Positions 13,956-22,726 of a DNA stretch of 64,000 nt are shown here, piece after piece. The position numbers and the translations under genes are program-made. The notes beneath the pieces were generated by a model. That model saw nothing but the letters and a program-made list of their open reading frames with translations, was not told the origin of the DNA and did no database searches. Position 1 is the stretch's first letter. Each line of letters starts with the position of its first letter. This stretch comes from VRUE01 sp963706605 (lineage in GTDB: Bacteria > Actinomycetota > Thermoleophilia > Solirubrobacterales > 70-9), in NCBI GenBank assembly GCA_963706605.1, contig OY970165.1:2170001-2234000 (forward strand). The letters run 5' to 3'.

Positions 13956-15182
13956 ATGGCCGAGGGAATCCGAAAGCTGCACTCGAAGGGGTGCCCCGCG
14001 AAGCAAGGCCAGCGCTGCCGCTGTAACGCAGGCTACGAGGCGTCGGTCTACTCATCGCGGGAGGGCCGGAAGGTCCGCAAGACCTTCAAGCGGGAAGCCG
14101 AGGCGAAGTCCTGGCGCTCTGAAGCGAAGAGAGCGCTCGATCAGGGCAGCTTGCGTCCGACTGCGCGTGATGGGCGGACGCTGGGCGAGGCGCTGCAGGC
14201 ATTTGTTGAGGGCATGCAGACCGGCGCGATCCATCCCAAGGGCCGCGAGCGCTACAAGCCGAACACGATCCGTTCTTATGAGAGGGCGCTGAGGGTCCAT
14301 ATTGCGCCCTCGCAGGTCGCGCGGATCAAGGTGGGGGAGGTACGGCGCCGGGATCTCAAGGGCCTCGCCGGCGAGCTGCTCGCAGCCGACCTGTCGGCGC
14401 GCACCGTCAGCAACGTCCTTAACCCGATCCAGGCCTTCTACCGCTGGGCGATTGACGCTGACGAGCTGGTCTACAACCCGGCCGAGGGGATTGACCTCCC
14501 GACCGGCCAATCGAAGCGCCCGAAACGCATTGCGACGCCGAAGGAAGCCGCAGCCCTGATCGCTGCGCTTGAGGTAGAGGATCGGCCGCTCTGGGCAACC
14601 GCCTTCTATGCTGGCCTGCGCCGCGGTGAGCTGCAGGCTCTTCGAGCCTGTGACGTCGACCTCGGTGCGAGCCTGATCCACGTCGAGCGCGGTTGGGATC
14701 AGGTAGAGGGGGCGATCGACCCGAAGTCCACCGCAGGGCGCCGCAGGGTGCCCCTACTGGCCATCCTGCGTGACTATTTGGACGAGCACCTGTTGAGGAC
14801 TGGCCGGAGCGGGGAAGACCTCGTATTCGGCCGCACGCCGGAGCACGCCTTCTATGCCTCGACCATCGACGGCCGCGCCAAGCGTGCCTGGGAGGCCGTG
14901 AACAAGGCCGAGAGAGAGGCGGCAGAGCCCGAGGACCGCGAGCCGGAGCTGCTCCACCCGCCACATCTACACCTGTGCCGCCACACGTTCGCCAGTCTGC
15001 TGATCGATTCAGGGGCGAACGCGAAAGCCATTCAGGAGTTCATGGGGCACTCCAAGATCCAGACGACCTATGACGTGTACGGGCACCTGCTCCCCGGCAG
15101 TCATGACGAGGTGCGCGAGCGCATGGACGCTTACTTGCTCGGCAGCGTTGAGGACGCCGAGCAAGCCCGCCAGGCTGCGTAG
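13956..15182 (+). CDS. Tyrosine site-specific recombinase (integrase)
   Basis: 408 residues. An N-terminal arm-binding part with HSKGCPAKQGQRCRCNAGYEASVY, a core-binding SAM-like domain at about 72-180, then the catalytic domain. Catalytic residues seen: R222 in AGLRRGEL, K257, H339 and R342 in HLHLCRHTF, H365 in MGHS and Y375 in YDVYGHL, so it looks active. It stands at the right end with arm-type repeats 12 nt after the stop and attR about 110 nt further on. It should join and excise the element at the 63-bp cores. Confidence 0.95.
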   Translation: MAEGIRKLHSKGCPAKQGQRCRCNAGYEASVYSSREGRKVRKTFKREAEAKSWRSEAKRALDQGSLRPTARDGRTLGEALQAFVEGMQTGAIHPKGRERYKPNTIRSYERALRVHIAPSQVARIKVGEVRRRDLKGLAGELLAADLSARTVSNVLNPIQAFYRWAIDADELVYNPAEGIDLPTGQSKRPKRIATPKEAAALIAALEVEDRPLWATAFYAGLRRGELQALRACDVDLGASLIHVERGWDQVEGAIDPKSTAGRRRVPLLAILRDYLDEHLLRTGRSGEDLVFGRTPEHAFYASTIDGRAKRAWEAVNKAEREAAEPEDREPELLHPPHLHLCRHTFASLLIDSGANAKAIQEFMGHSKIQTTYDVYGHLLPGSHDEVRERMDAYLLGSVEDAEQARQAA

Positions 15183-15193
15183 CTGCTGTCTGG

Positions 15194-15215
15194 CTGGCGA
15201 ACGAACTGGCGAACG
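15194..15215 (+). repeat. Right-arm integrase binding repeats
   Basis: CTGGCGAACG at 15194 and 15206, a 12-bp period, 97 bp before the attR core. They match the left-arm repeats at 1301-1336. Confidence 0.65.
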
Positions 15216-15236
15216 CCCCTAGCTGGCCCGCGATCA

Positions 15237-15262
15237 ACTTCCGCGTCATTTGACGCGGAAGT
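15237..15262. other. Perfect 26-bp palindrome between arm and core
   Basis: ACTTCCGCGTCA is followed by TT and then its exact complement. It can act as the integrase terminator or as a binding site for a dimer such as an excision factor. No equivalent is present in the left end. Confidence 0.5.
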
Positions 15263-15290
15263 GCCCGCATTCCGCTCTAGCAAGCCCTCT

Positions 15291-15353
15291 CCAACAGAAA
15301 ACGCCCCGCCGGGGAGGCGAGGCGTTTCTGGGGTTACTACAGGGAGGAGAGAT
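15291..15353 (+). repeat. attR, 63-bp core
   Basis: Exact copy of 1144-1206, including the hairpin. Chromosomal DNA with tlyA follows. Confidence 0.85.
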
Positions 15354-15682
15354 ATGTATCTCTATATATGTGGATCCGTGGGAGGTAGGTGAGCCCTTAT
15401 GTGCCGCGGAGCAAGTTGATGGGAGTCAACTGCCATATGAGCGGCGCCAGACCCGACCAGGAAGATTTTCGTTCAGCCTTTCATCGGTTTCTCTCGCGAA
15501 TCCTTGAATCAAGATACGAACATACGTGCGATTTGTGTGTGAGGCGAGTCACAGAGGCCCGATTGCCCGCCTCTGGGGCTCTGTTCGGCGATTCTTCTAC
15601 CCAATTCTAAGGTCTCGCTAAACATCTGGCAAGGGCTTTCTCGGGCCTCGGGGTGGACGGCTGTACCGTTCCTGCGTGGCCA
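15354..15682. other. Intergenic region between attR and tlyA with a LexA-like box
   Basis: No gene can be supported. An AT-rich patch lies at 15354-15370. CGAACATACGTGCG at 15517-15530 differs from the LexA pattern CGAAC-N4-GTTCG at one base and shares the 12-mer AGATACGAACAT with the reverse strand of the box at 32918. No start codon lies at the expected distance from it; it may be left from a gene lost on integration, or act on tlyA and genes beyond. Confidence 0.4.
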
Positions 15683-16468
15683 ATGGGTTCTAAGGCGCGA
15701 ATAGACGCGGTTCTGGCCGAACGGGGTCTTTTCCCGTCGCGTTCCGCCGCCGCCGGCGCGGTTCGCGCCGGCGAGGTCCGGGTCGGTGAGGACGGGCCTG
15801 TGGCGCTCCGTCCCAGCCAGCTCGTCGATCCCGCGGCCGACTTCCGGGTCGAGGAGGGCCCGCGCTTCGTCTCCCGCGGTGGGATCAAGCTCGACAACGG
15901 GCTGACGACCATCGGCATCGACGCCACCGGGCGCGATTGCCTCGACGTCGGCGCCTCGACCGGCGGCTTCACCGACTGCCTTCTGCAGCGCGGCGCTGCA
16001 CGGGTCGTGGCGCTTGACGTCGCCTTTGGACAGCTCGACCTGCGCATGCGGGAGGATCCCCGCGTGACCGTGATCGAGCGGCTCAACGCGCGCGCCCTAG
16101 CCCCGTCGGACCTGCCCTTTCAGCCGGACCTGGTCACCGTCGACGTCTCCTTCATCTCCTTGACCAAGGTGCTGCCGGCCGTGGCCGGCTGCCTCGCACC
16201 CGCGGGCGATGTGCTGGCGATGGTCAAGCCCCAGTTCGAGCTGGGGCGCGAGCGGGTCCGCAAGGGCGTCGTCCGTGACGCCGCCGACCGCCGTGAGGCG
16301 ATCCTCTCGGTGGCGCGGGCGGCCGATGAGCTCGGCCTGCCCGTCCGCGGCTTCGCCGCCTCCGGCCTGCCTGGGCCAAAGGGCAACCGCGAGACCTTCG
16401 TCTGGTGTGGAGGGGCCGGTGAGTCACCCATGGACCTTGAGGCGGCGATCCGCGAGGTCGAGCCTTGA
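15683..16468 (+). CDS. tlyA: TlyA family rRNA 2'-O-methyltransferase/hemolysin-like protein
   Basis: 261 residues. An S4 RNA-binding domain at 1-60 (RIDAVLAERGLFPSRSAAAGAVRAGEVRVG) is followed by an FtsJ-like methyltransferase: FVSRGGIKLDNGL, LDVGASTGGFTDCLLQRGA (SAM site, about 87-105) and DLVTVDVSFISLTKVLP. TlyA methylates 16S and 23S rRNA and affects capreomycin sensitivity in mycobacteria. The ATG at 15683 is chosen because the S4 domain begins at once after it. It overlaps nadK by 4 nt, as in many actinobacteria. Confidence 0.9.
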   Translation: MGSKARIDAVLAERGLFPSRSAAAGAVRAGEVRVGEDGPVALRPSQLVDPAADFRVEEGPRFVSRGGIKLDNGLTTIGIDATGRDCLDVGASTGGFTDCLLQRGAARVVALDVAFGQLDLRMREDPRVTVIERLNARALAPSDLPFQPDLVTVDVSFISLTKVLPAVAGCLAPAGDVLAMVKPQFELGRERVRKGVVRDAADRREAILSVARAADELGLPVRGFAASGLPGPKGNRETFVWCGGAGESPMDLEAAIREVEP

Positions 16469-17316
16469 GCGAGCGTGTCGCGGCCCTGATCACCCATTCG
16501 CACCCACCCGCCGCGACCGACGCGGTGGCGGTGGCGGTCGCCGCCGCCGAGGAGGCGGGTTGGCGCTTGGTGGCCACATCTGAGGAGGCGGCAAAGCACG
16601 GTGAGGCTGCCGCCGGCCTCGAAGCCGTCGACTCACTGCCCCGTCAGCTCGACCTCTGCGTCGTGCTCGGCGGCGACGGCTCGATCCTCTACGCGCTGCG
16701 CCACTTCGCCCGCAGCGGCGTCCCGGTTTTCGGGGTCAACTTCGGCACCGTCGGGTTTCTCGCCGCGGTCGAGCGCGCCGACGCCGGCGAGGGGATGCGG
16801 CGCGCCTTTGCCGGTGAGACCGAGGAGATCGACCTGCCCGGTCTCGAGCTCGAGATCGGGGGTGAGACGAGGGTCGCCTTCAACGACGTCAGCTTCATCC
16901 GCCGCCCCCACGAGCGGGTCGCCGAGCTGAGCTACAAGATCGCCGGTGAGGAGGTCGGCCACGTCCGCTGCGACGGGCTGGTCGCCGCCACCCCGGTCGG
17001 CTCCACGGGCTACAACCTCGCCAACAGCGGCCCGATCCTCGCCTGGGGGGTGAGGGGCTACGTGGTCAGCTACATCGCCCCACACTCCTTGACCGCACGG
17101 GCACTCGTCGTGGCGCCCGGCGACGTCCTCCACGTCGGCAACGCCGGGGGACGCGAGCCCGTCGACGTCGCCATCGACGGGGCGCCCGCGGGCAGGTTGG
17201 AGTCCGGGGAAGCACTGGGGGTCACCTTCGCCGAGGGCGTCGGGCGGCTCGCGCAGCTGCCGGGGACGAGCTTCTACCAGCGGATACGCGAGAAGTTCGG
17301 CCATCTAGCCGTTTAG
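16465..17316 (+). CDS. nadK: NAD kinase
   Basis: 283 residues, start TTG overlapping the tlyA stop. The family motif GGDGS is at 69-73, with FGVNFGTVGFL, FNDVSFIRR and the substrate loop TPVGSTGYNLANSGP. It phosphorylates NAD to NADP in the cytosol. The order tlyA-nadK-recN, here with one insertion, is typical of actinobacteria. Confidence 0.95.
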   Translation: MSERVAALITHSHPPAATDAVAVAVAAAEEAGWRLVATSEEAAKHGEAAAGLEAVDSLPRQLDLCVVLGGDGSILYALRHFARSGVPVFGVNFGTVGFLAAVERADAGEGMRRAFAGETEEIDLPGLELEIGGETRVAFNDVSFIRRPHERVAELSYKIAGEEVGHVRCDGLVAATPVGSTGYNLANSGPILAWGVRGYVVSYIAPHSLTARALVVAPGDVLHVGNAGGREPVDVAIDGAPAGRLESGEALGVTFAEGVGRLAQLPGTSFYQRIREKFGHLAV

Positions 17317-17335
17317 GGCGACCTCAGCGGTTGTC

Positions 17336-17341
17336 TAGGGT
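17336..17341 (+). promoter_or_regulatory. -10 box of MFS transporter gene
   Basis: TAGGGT followed by 7 nt and the ATG at 17349. This implies a leaderless transcript; no Shine-Dalgarno sequence is present. Confidence 0.45.
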
Positions 17342-17348
17342 TTGCTCG

Positions 17349-18872
17349 ATGGAGCGCAAATGGTGGACCCTCGTCCTGAGCTCGATCGCGACGTTCATGC
17401 TGCTGCTGGACATCACGGTCGTCAACGTCGCCCTGCCCGACATCCAGCGCGATCTCGGCGCCAGCCTCTCCAGCCTGCAGTGGGTGGTCGATGCCTACTC
17501 GCTGATGCTCGCCGTCTTCCTACTGACGGCGGGGTCGCTGGGTGACCGACTCGGGCGCCGTCGCGTCTTCTCGCTCGGTCTCGGCCTCTTCACCTTTGCC
17601 TCCTTCCTCTGTGGGATCGCCGGCGATCCCACCCTGCTCAATCTGGCGCGCGGCCTGCAGGGGATCGGCGGGGCCGCGATGTTCGCCACCTCTCTCGCCC
17701 TGATCGGCCAGGAGTTCCACGGAAAAGACCGGGCGACCGCATTCGGGGTCTGGGGCGCGACGGTCGGCGGCGCCGTCGCGATCGGTCCCCTGGTCGGCGG
17801 CCTGATCACCGAGCACCTTGGCTGGGAGTGGATCTTCTTCGTCAATATCCCAATCGGCGTCATCGCGGTCGCGCTGACCGAGGCGAAGCTCGCCAACGTC
17901 GCCGCTCAGGATCCCGAGCGAATCGACCTGCCTGGGCTGGCCACCTTCTCCGGCGGCCTCTTCCTGCTCATCTTCGGGCTGATCCGCGGCAACCCCGAGG
18001 GCTGGGGCAGCCCCGTGATCGTCGCCTCGCTCGCCGGCTCGGCGGCGCTCCTGCTCGCCTTCGTGGTGATCGAGGCGAGCAGCAACCACCCGATGCTCGA
18101 CCTCGCCCTCTTCCGCAAACCGGCCTTCAACGGCGTCTCGGCGGTCGCCTTCGGCCTCTCCGGGGGGATGTTCGCAATGTTCCTCTACCTGACGATCTAC
18201 ATGCAGGGAGTGCTCGACTACTCGCCGCTGGAGACCGGGCTGAGGTTCCTGCCGCTCACCGTGCTCTCCTTCGTCGTCGCGCCGATCTCCGGCAAGCTCT
18301 CCGAGTGGGTGCCGATCCGCGTTCTCGTCGGCATCGGCCTTGGCCTGGTCGGGGTCGGGCTGCTGCTGATGCACGGGCTCGACCCAGGTTCGGATGTCTC
18401 GGCCCTGCTGCCCGGTTTCCTGGTCGCCGGGGTGGGGATCGGCACCGTCAACCCCAACATCGGCCAGGCGGCGATCGCCGTCGTGCCCGCGGCAAAGGCC
18501 GGGATGGGCTCGGGGATCAACACGACCTTTCGCCAGGTCGGGATCGCCACCGGCGTCGCCTCGCTCGGCGCGGTCTTCCAGTCCCAGATCGACTCGAAGC
18601 TCTCCAGTCTGCTGCCGAACGCGCCGCCCGGGCTCGCCGAAGTCGTCTCCTCCGGTGGCTCGCGCGCCGCCGCCAACGTCGCCCCACCCGCTCAGCGGCC
18701 CGAGATCGTGCATGCGGCGAAGGTCGCCTTCGTCAGCGGCTTCAACGAGATCCTCCTGATCGGCGCGATCCTCTCCTTCGTCGGCGCCGCCCTCGGCTTC
18801 GCCCTCGTTCGCGCCGGCGATTTCGTCCAATCCGCGCCTGGGCCAGAGGCGGCGGAGGCGGTCCCGGCGTAA
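17349..18872 (+). CDS. DHA2-family (EmrB/QacA) MFS drug exporter
   Basis: 507 residues with 14 predicted membrane segments. Seen motifs: LLDITVVNVALPDIQRDL in the first segment, SLQWVVDAYSLMLAVFLLTAGSLGDRLGRRRVF (motif A) and GWEWIFFVNIPIGV (the family's segment 5-6 signature). Drug/proton antiport is the family role; the substrate is unknown. It sits between nadK and recN and has its own likely promoter. Confidence 0.9.
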   Translation: MERKWWTLVLSSIATFMLLLDITVVNVALPDIQRDLGASLSSLQWVVDAYSLMLAVFLLTAGSLGDRLGRRRVFSLGLGLFTFASFLCGIAGDPTLLNLARGLQGIGGAAMFATSLALIGQEFHGKDRATAFGVWGATVGGAVAIGPLVGGLITEHLGWEWIFFVNIPIGVIAVALTEAKLANVAAQDPERIDLPGLATFSGGLFLLIFGLIRGNPEGWGSPVIVASLAGSAALLLAFVVIEASSNHPMLDLALFRKPAFNGVSAVAFGLSGGMFAMFLYLTIYMQGVLDYSPLETGLRFLPLTVLSFVVAPISGKLSEWVPIRVLVGIGLGLVGVGLLLMHGLDPGSDVSALLPGFLVAGVGIGTVNPNIGQAAIAVVPAAKAGMGSGINTTFRQVGIATGVASLGAVFQSQIDSKLSSLLPNAPPGLAEVVSSGGSRAAANVAPPAQRPEIVHAAKVAFVSGFNEILLIGAILSFVGAALGFALVRAGDFVQSAPGPEAAEAVPA

Positions 18873-18891
18873 GTCGATCCGCTTCCACTGC

Positions 18892-18897
18892 TACTAA
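18892..18897 (+). promoter_or_regulatory. -10 box of leaderless recN
   Basis: TACTAA ends 6 nt before the GTG start of recN. No ribosome binding site is present and no LexA box is seen here. Confidence 0.45.
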
Positions 18898-18903
18898 GAG
18901 GGC

Positions 18904-20586
18904 GTGCTGCGCGAGCTTCGCATCGAGAACCTGCTGCTGATCGAGAAGGCCGAATTGCGGCTGGGGGAGGGGCTGAACGCGATCACCGGCGAGACCGGTG
19001 CCGGCAAGACCGTGCTGGCTCACTCGCTCGACCTGCTGATGGGAGGCAAGGCGCGGCCGCAGATCGTCCGGCCGGGTGCCGAGGAGGCCTGGGTCGAGGG
19101 CGTCTTCGACCTGCCCGAGGGGTTGCTGGCTGAGCCTGGGATGGGTGAGATCGCGGAACGCCTGCCCGAGGATGCGGAGGAGATCGTGCTGGGGCGCCGT
19201 GTCTCGGCCTCGGGGCGGACCGCCGCCTTTCTCGCCGGGCGCGCCGCCTCCGCGTCGGACCTGAAGCTGTTGGGCGGCAGGCTGCTCGCCTTCTACGGTC
19301 AGCACGAGCACCGCAAGCTGACCATCTCCTCGGCCCAGACGGAGGTGCTCGACGGCTTTGCCGGCGCCGACCATCTGGCCTTGCGCGGGCGTTATCGCGA
19401 GGCGCACCGCGAGTGTGCACGGCTGGAGACGGAGCTCGCCGAGCTGCGCGAGCGCGACGGGTCCCGCGAGCGCGACCTTGACCTCTATCGCTATGAGCTC
19501 TCGGAGATCGAGGAGGTGGCGCCCGACCCGGCGGAGGAGGTGGAGCTGTCCGTCGAGCGCCAGCGACTGCGCTATGCCGAGGGGCTGCGAGGGGCTGCGA
19601 TCGGCGCCCTGGCGGGCGCAGTTGGGGCTGATGAGGACGGTGGTGGCGCGACGAGTGTTCTGGCCGAGGCCGAGTCGATGCTGCACGGGGTCGCCGGCGT
19701 CGACGCCGACCTCGATGCGCTCGCCGAGCGCCTCGGTGCTCTCGCTGTCGAGCTGAGCGACGTCGGCGGCGAGCTGCGCTCCTACCTGGACAGAATCGAA
19801 GCCGACCCTGGCCGGCTGGCCGAGGTCGAGGAGCGGCTCGAGGCGATCGAGCGGCTGAAGCGCAAGCACGGCGGCAGCGTCGAGTCGGTGCTGGACCATG
19901 CCGAGCGCTGCCGGGCCGAGATCGGACGACTGCAGGGTGCCGAGACCCGTGGCGCCGAGGCGCAGGCCGCCCTGGCAGAGGCGGAAGCGAGCCGGGCGAA
20001 GCTGGGCAAGCAGCTGAGCAAGGGTCGCGCCGCCGCCGCCGGTCCGCTGAGCGAGAAGGTCGCGGCGGAGCTGGAGCGGCTGGCGATGCCGGGGGCGATC
20101 CTCGAGGTCGAGCTGACGCCCCATGCGGAGGGCTTCGGCCCGAACGGATGCGAGGCGGTGGAGCTGCTGGTTGCGCCGAACCCCGGGATCGAGGCGGCGC
20201 CGCTGCGTGACGCGGCCTCGGGCGGCGAGCTCTCGCGGGTGATGCTGGCGCTGACCGGGCTGGGGGAGGGGGCCGGCGCCGGCACGCTGGTCTTCGACGA
20301 GATCGATGCCGGGGTCGGCGGCAAGACCGCCCGCGTCGTCGGCGAGCGCCTGCGCGCCCTCGGCGAGGGACGCCAGGTCCTCTGCATCACCCACCTGCCG
20401 CAGGTCGCCTCGCTGGCGGGGACCCACTTCCGGCTGGAGAAGGATCTGGCCGGGGAGCGCGCGACCGCCGAGGTGCAGCGCCTCGACGGTGAGGGAGTGG
20501 TCGAGGAGATCCGTCGCATGCTCGGCGGCGAGAGCTCCGACGAGGCTGCCGACCGCCACGCTCGCGAGCTGCTTGCCGCCGCCTGA
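18904..20586 (+). CDS. recN: DNA repair ATPase RecN
   Basis: 560 residues, SMC-like. Walker A GETGAGKT is at 29-36, followed by LLMGGKA and the family segment FYGQHEHRKL. A coiled coil spans roughly 160-400. The C-terminal signature ASGGELSRVMLAL and Walker B TLVFDEIDAGVGG (about 462) are followed by ITHLPQVAS. It organises broken DNA ends for recombination. The length fits the family. The GTG start has a -10 box 6 nt upstream. Confidence 0.95.
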   Translation: MLRELRIENLLLIEKAELRLGEGLNAITGETGAGKTVLAHSLDLLMGGKARPQIVRPGAEEAWVEGVFDLPEGLLAEPGMGEIAERLPEDAEEIVLGRRVSASGRTAAFLAGRAASASDLKLLGGRLLAFYGQHEHRKLTISSAQTEVLDGFAGADHLALRGRYREAHRECARLETELAELRERDGSRERDLDLYRYELSEIEEVAPDPAEEVELSVERQRLRYAEGLRGAAIGALAGAVGADEDGGGATSVLAEAESMLHGVAGVDADLDALAERLGALAVELSDVGGELRSYLDRIEADPGRLAEVEERLEAIERLKRKHGGSVESVLDHAERCRAEIGRLQGAETRGAEAQAALAEAEASRAKLGKQLSKGRAAAAGPLSEKVAAELERLAMPGAILEVELTPHAEGFGPNGCEAVELLVAPNPGIEAAPLRDAASGGELSRVMLALTGLGEGAGAGTLVFDEIDAGVGGKTARVVGERLRALGEGRQVLCITHLPQVASLAGTHFRLEKDLAGERATAEVQRLDGEGVVEEIRRMLGGESSDEAADRHARELLAAA

Positions 20587-20591
20587 GGGCG

Positions 20592-20619
20592 CTGACACCG
20601 CTTGCCAGAGCGGTTAGTC
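20592..20619 (+). promoter_or_regulatory. Promoter of the steA operon
   Basis: CTGACA and TTAGTC are separated by 16 nt; the -10 box ends 7 nt before the GTG at 20627, so the transcript would be leaderless. Confidence 0.5.
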
Positions 20620-20626
20620 TGCTCTC

Positions 20627-21814
20627 GTGGCCACTGCCAGTCACCGTCGCTTCCCTGCATTGCTCTCATCTCGAAATGGGGTATCCGTCGATACCGCGAT
20701 CAGCGGCACGGCCCGCCTCGGTCGGCGCACCAAGGACCTCGTCAAGCGGCTGCGTCCCGGCGATATCGCCGTCATCGACCACGTCAACATCGACCGGATC
20801 GCCGCAGAGGAGCTGATCGCGACCGGCGTCCGCGTCGTCGTCAACGCCGCCGAGTCCTCTGACGATCGCTATCCGAACGCCGGTCCGCTGCTGCTGGTGC
20901 GGGCCGGGGTGGTGCTGATCGACGCCACCGACACGAATCCCTTCGATCTGCTCGAAGACGGTGTCCAGGTCGCGGTCACCGACGGTGTGATCAGCGTTCG
21001 CGGCAAGGAGCTGGTGCGCGGCAGGACACTGGAGATCACCGAGTTGGAGCAGCGCCTCGCGGGACAGCGCGAGCGGGTCGACGAGGCGCTCGCCGAGTTC
21101 GCCGAGAACACCGTCGCCCACGTTCGTCAGGAGACCGACCTGCTGACCGGCGCGATCGAGTTTCCGGCGACGCGGACCTCGTTCCGCGACCGCCATGTGC
21201 TGATCGTCGTACGCGGCGAAGGCCACCGGCGTGATCTGAAGGCATTGCGTGCCTACGTCCGCGACGTCCGCCCGATCGTCGTCGCCGTCGATGGCGGCGC
21301 TGACGGCGCGCTGGAAGCGGGTCTCAAGCCGGACGTCATCCTCGGCGACATGGACTCGGCCGGTGACGAGGCGCTGCGCTGCGGGGCGGAGCTGATCGTC
21401 CACGCCTACCCCGACGGCCGGGCGCCGGGCCGGGAGCGGTTGCTGGAGCTTGACCTGCCGCACACGCTGGTGCCGGCCGCCGGGACCAGTGAGGACGTCG
21501 CGATGCTGATGGCCTTCGAGAAGGGGGCCGACCTGATCGTCAGCGTCGGCGCCCACTTCAACCTGATCGAGTTCCTCGACCGCAACCGCGGCGGCATGTC
21601 CTCGACCTTCCTGACGCGGTTGCGGATCGGCGAGAAGCTGGTCGACGCGAAGGGCGTCAGCCGCCTCTACAACCCAGGCTCGGGATTTGGCCCCGTGGTC
21701 CTCTTCCTCGTCGCCTTCGCCATCCTGCTGACGATCGTGGTGATCACCTCGCCGGCGCTCAACGACCTCTCGCAGCTGGTCTGGCTGAAGATCAGGATCT
21801 GGCTTGGCCTGTAG
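20627..21814 (+). CDS. steA: SteA-like cytokinetic ring protein
   Basis: 395 residues. The thiamin-pyrophosphokinase-like part is seen in VAVDGGADGALEAGLKPDVILGDMDSAGDEALRCGAELIVHAYPDGRAPG, and one membrane segment stands near the end (VVLFLVAFAILLTIVVI). In Corynebacterium, SteA and SteB help daughter cells separate. Here it precedes a SteB-like gene, as expected. The N-terminal region (GTARLGRRTKDLVKRLRPGDIAVIDH) matches the family. Confidence 0.85.
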   Translation: MATASHRRFPALLSSRNGVSVDTAISGTARLGRRTKDLVKRLRPGDIAVIDHVNIDRIAAEELIATGVRVVVNAAESSDDRYPNAGPLLLVRAGVVLIDATDTNPFDLLEDGVQVAVTDGVISVRGKELVRGRTLEITELEQRLAGQRERVDEALAEFAENTVAHVRQETDLLTGAIEFPATRTSFRDRHVLIVVRGEGHRRDLKALRAYVRDVRPIVVAVDGGADGALEAGLKPDVILGDMDSAGDEALRCGAELIVHAYPDGRAPGRERLLELDLPHTLVPAAGTSEDVAMLMAFEKGADLIVSVGAHFNLIEFLDRNRGGMSSTFLTRLRIGEKLVDAKGVSRLYNPGSGFGPVVLFLVAFAILLTIVVITSPALNDLSQLVWLKIRIWLGL

Positions 21815-21850
21815 CGGTGTGCCGGGCGACCAACTAGCCTTCGGCCGCTG

Positions 21851-22717
21851 ATGGGTTACAGCGCGCGCTACCACGCCACGTCGCTGATCGCTGTCTTCCT
21901 CGCTTTGGCGATCGGGATCCTGATCGGCGCCGAGTTCGGCGGCGAAACGCTGTCGAACACGCGCAAGGACCTCGAGCACAGCCTCACCGGCAACCTCCAG
22001 GATGCTCGCGCCCGCGCCGACCAGCTGGGCGGCGAACTGGGGCGGGCCGACGAGTTCTCCAGCCGCGTCTACCCGGTCCTCGTGCGCGACCAGCTGCGCG
22101 GGCGGCGGATAGGGCTGATCGCCTTCGGCGATTTGCCGGGCGACGTGTCCGGGGCGATCGAGGAAGCGCTGGCGCCGACCGGGGCGCGCCTGGTCGGGGT
22201 CGGGGTCGTGCGCGAGCCGGTCGACGTCCACTCCCTGGGCGGCGATCTCTCGAAGACTCGCTTTGCCGACATCGCCAACAACACCGATACCCAGACCACC
22301 CTCGGGGTCGGGATCGGTCGCCAGCTCGTCCGCGGTGGCACGCTGCTGGAGCCGATTCGCAGCCAGTTCTTCTCGAGGGCCAGCGGCAACTTTGGCGCGC
22401 TCGACGGCGTCATCGTCGTTCGCGACCAGCCGCAGGACATGGGCCCGGTGCAGCGCGGCGTCGCCGGTCGGATCGAGTCCGGGCTGGCGAGCGGCATCAC
22501 GGGCACCCACACGCCGGCGGTCGGGGTCGAGGACTCCGAAGCCGAACCGTCGTCGATCTCTTTTTTCCAGGGCAACGACCTCTCCAGCGTCGACGACGTC
22601 GACCTGGTCGCGGGGCAGCTGGCGACGGTCTTTACGCTGCTCGGCGCGGAGGGCAGCTTCGGCGTCAAGGGCAGCGCCGACCGCCTGCTCCCCGACCTGC
22701 TCGCGCCGCACCGCTAG
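21851..22717 (+). CDS. SteB/MctB-like copper-transporter family protein
   Basis: 288 residues. It begins MGYSARYHATSLIAVFLALAIGILIGAEFGG, one N-terminal membrane anchor with the family's YHxxSLxAVFLALAxGxxxG signature, followed by a coiled region and an external domain. MctB is linked to copper efflux in mycobacteria; SteB is its corynebacterial homologue working with SteA, and the neighbour here favours the SteB role. TAGCCT lies 10 nt before the ATG. Confidence 0.8.
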   Translation: MGYSARYHATSLIAVFLALAIGILIGAEFGGETLSNTRKDLEHSLTGNLQDARARADQLGGELGRADEFSSRVYPVLVRDQLRGRRIGLIAFGDLPGDVSGAIEEALAPTGARLVGVGVVREPVDVHSLGGDLSKTRFADIANNTDTQTTLGVGIGRQLVRGGTLLEPIRSQFFSRASGNFGALDGVIVVRDQPQDMGPVQRGVAGRIESGLASGITGTHTPAVGVEDSEAEPSSISFFQGNDLSSVDDVDLVAGQLATVFTLLGAEGSFGVKGSADRLLPDLLAPHR

Positions 22718-22726
22718 GTCATAGCG

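Larger units (their letters stand above)
1144..15353 (+). mobile_element. Integrated phage-like element, 14.2 kb
   Basis: The element is bounded by a perfect 63-bp direct repeat, has the tyrosine integrase next to the right end and paired arm-type repeats inside both ends. Content from left: HicA-like gene, small genes, replication ATPase, excisionase-like gene, capsid, small-terminase-like, tape measure, a reverse-strand regulatory/secreted pair, XRE regulator, a five-gene early string and integrase. No large terminase, portal, head protease, tail tube, baseplate or lysis gene can be recognised. It may be a satellite that borrows helper functions, or a shrunken prophage. Confidence 0.85.

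Noticed and set aside
15389..15610. Small gene between attR and tlyA
   Set aside because: No ribosome binding site, no similarity and unusual composition; the LexA-like box lies inside it.
18742..20598. Reverse open frame of 618 codons opposite recN
   Set aside because: RecN is certain on the forward strand; high GC leaves the antisense frame open. The same applies to the long reverse frames opposite steA/steB (20666-23053), the MFS gene (17520-18830), thrS (49452-51209), pheT (56478-57701) and argJ/argB (59205-61019).
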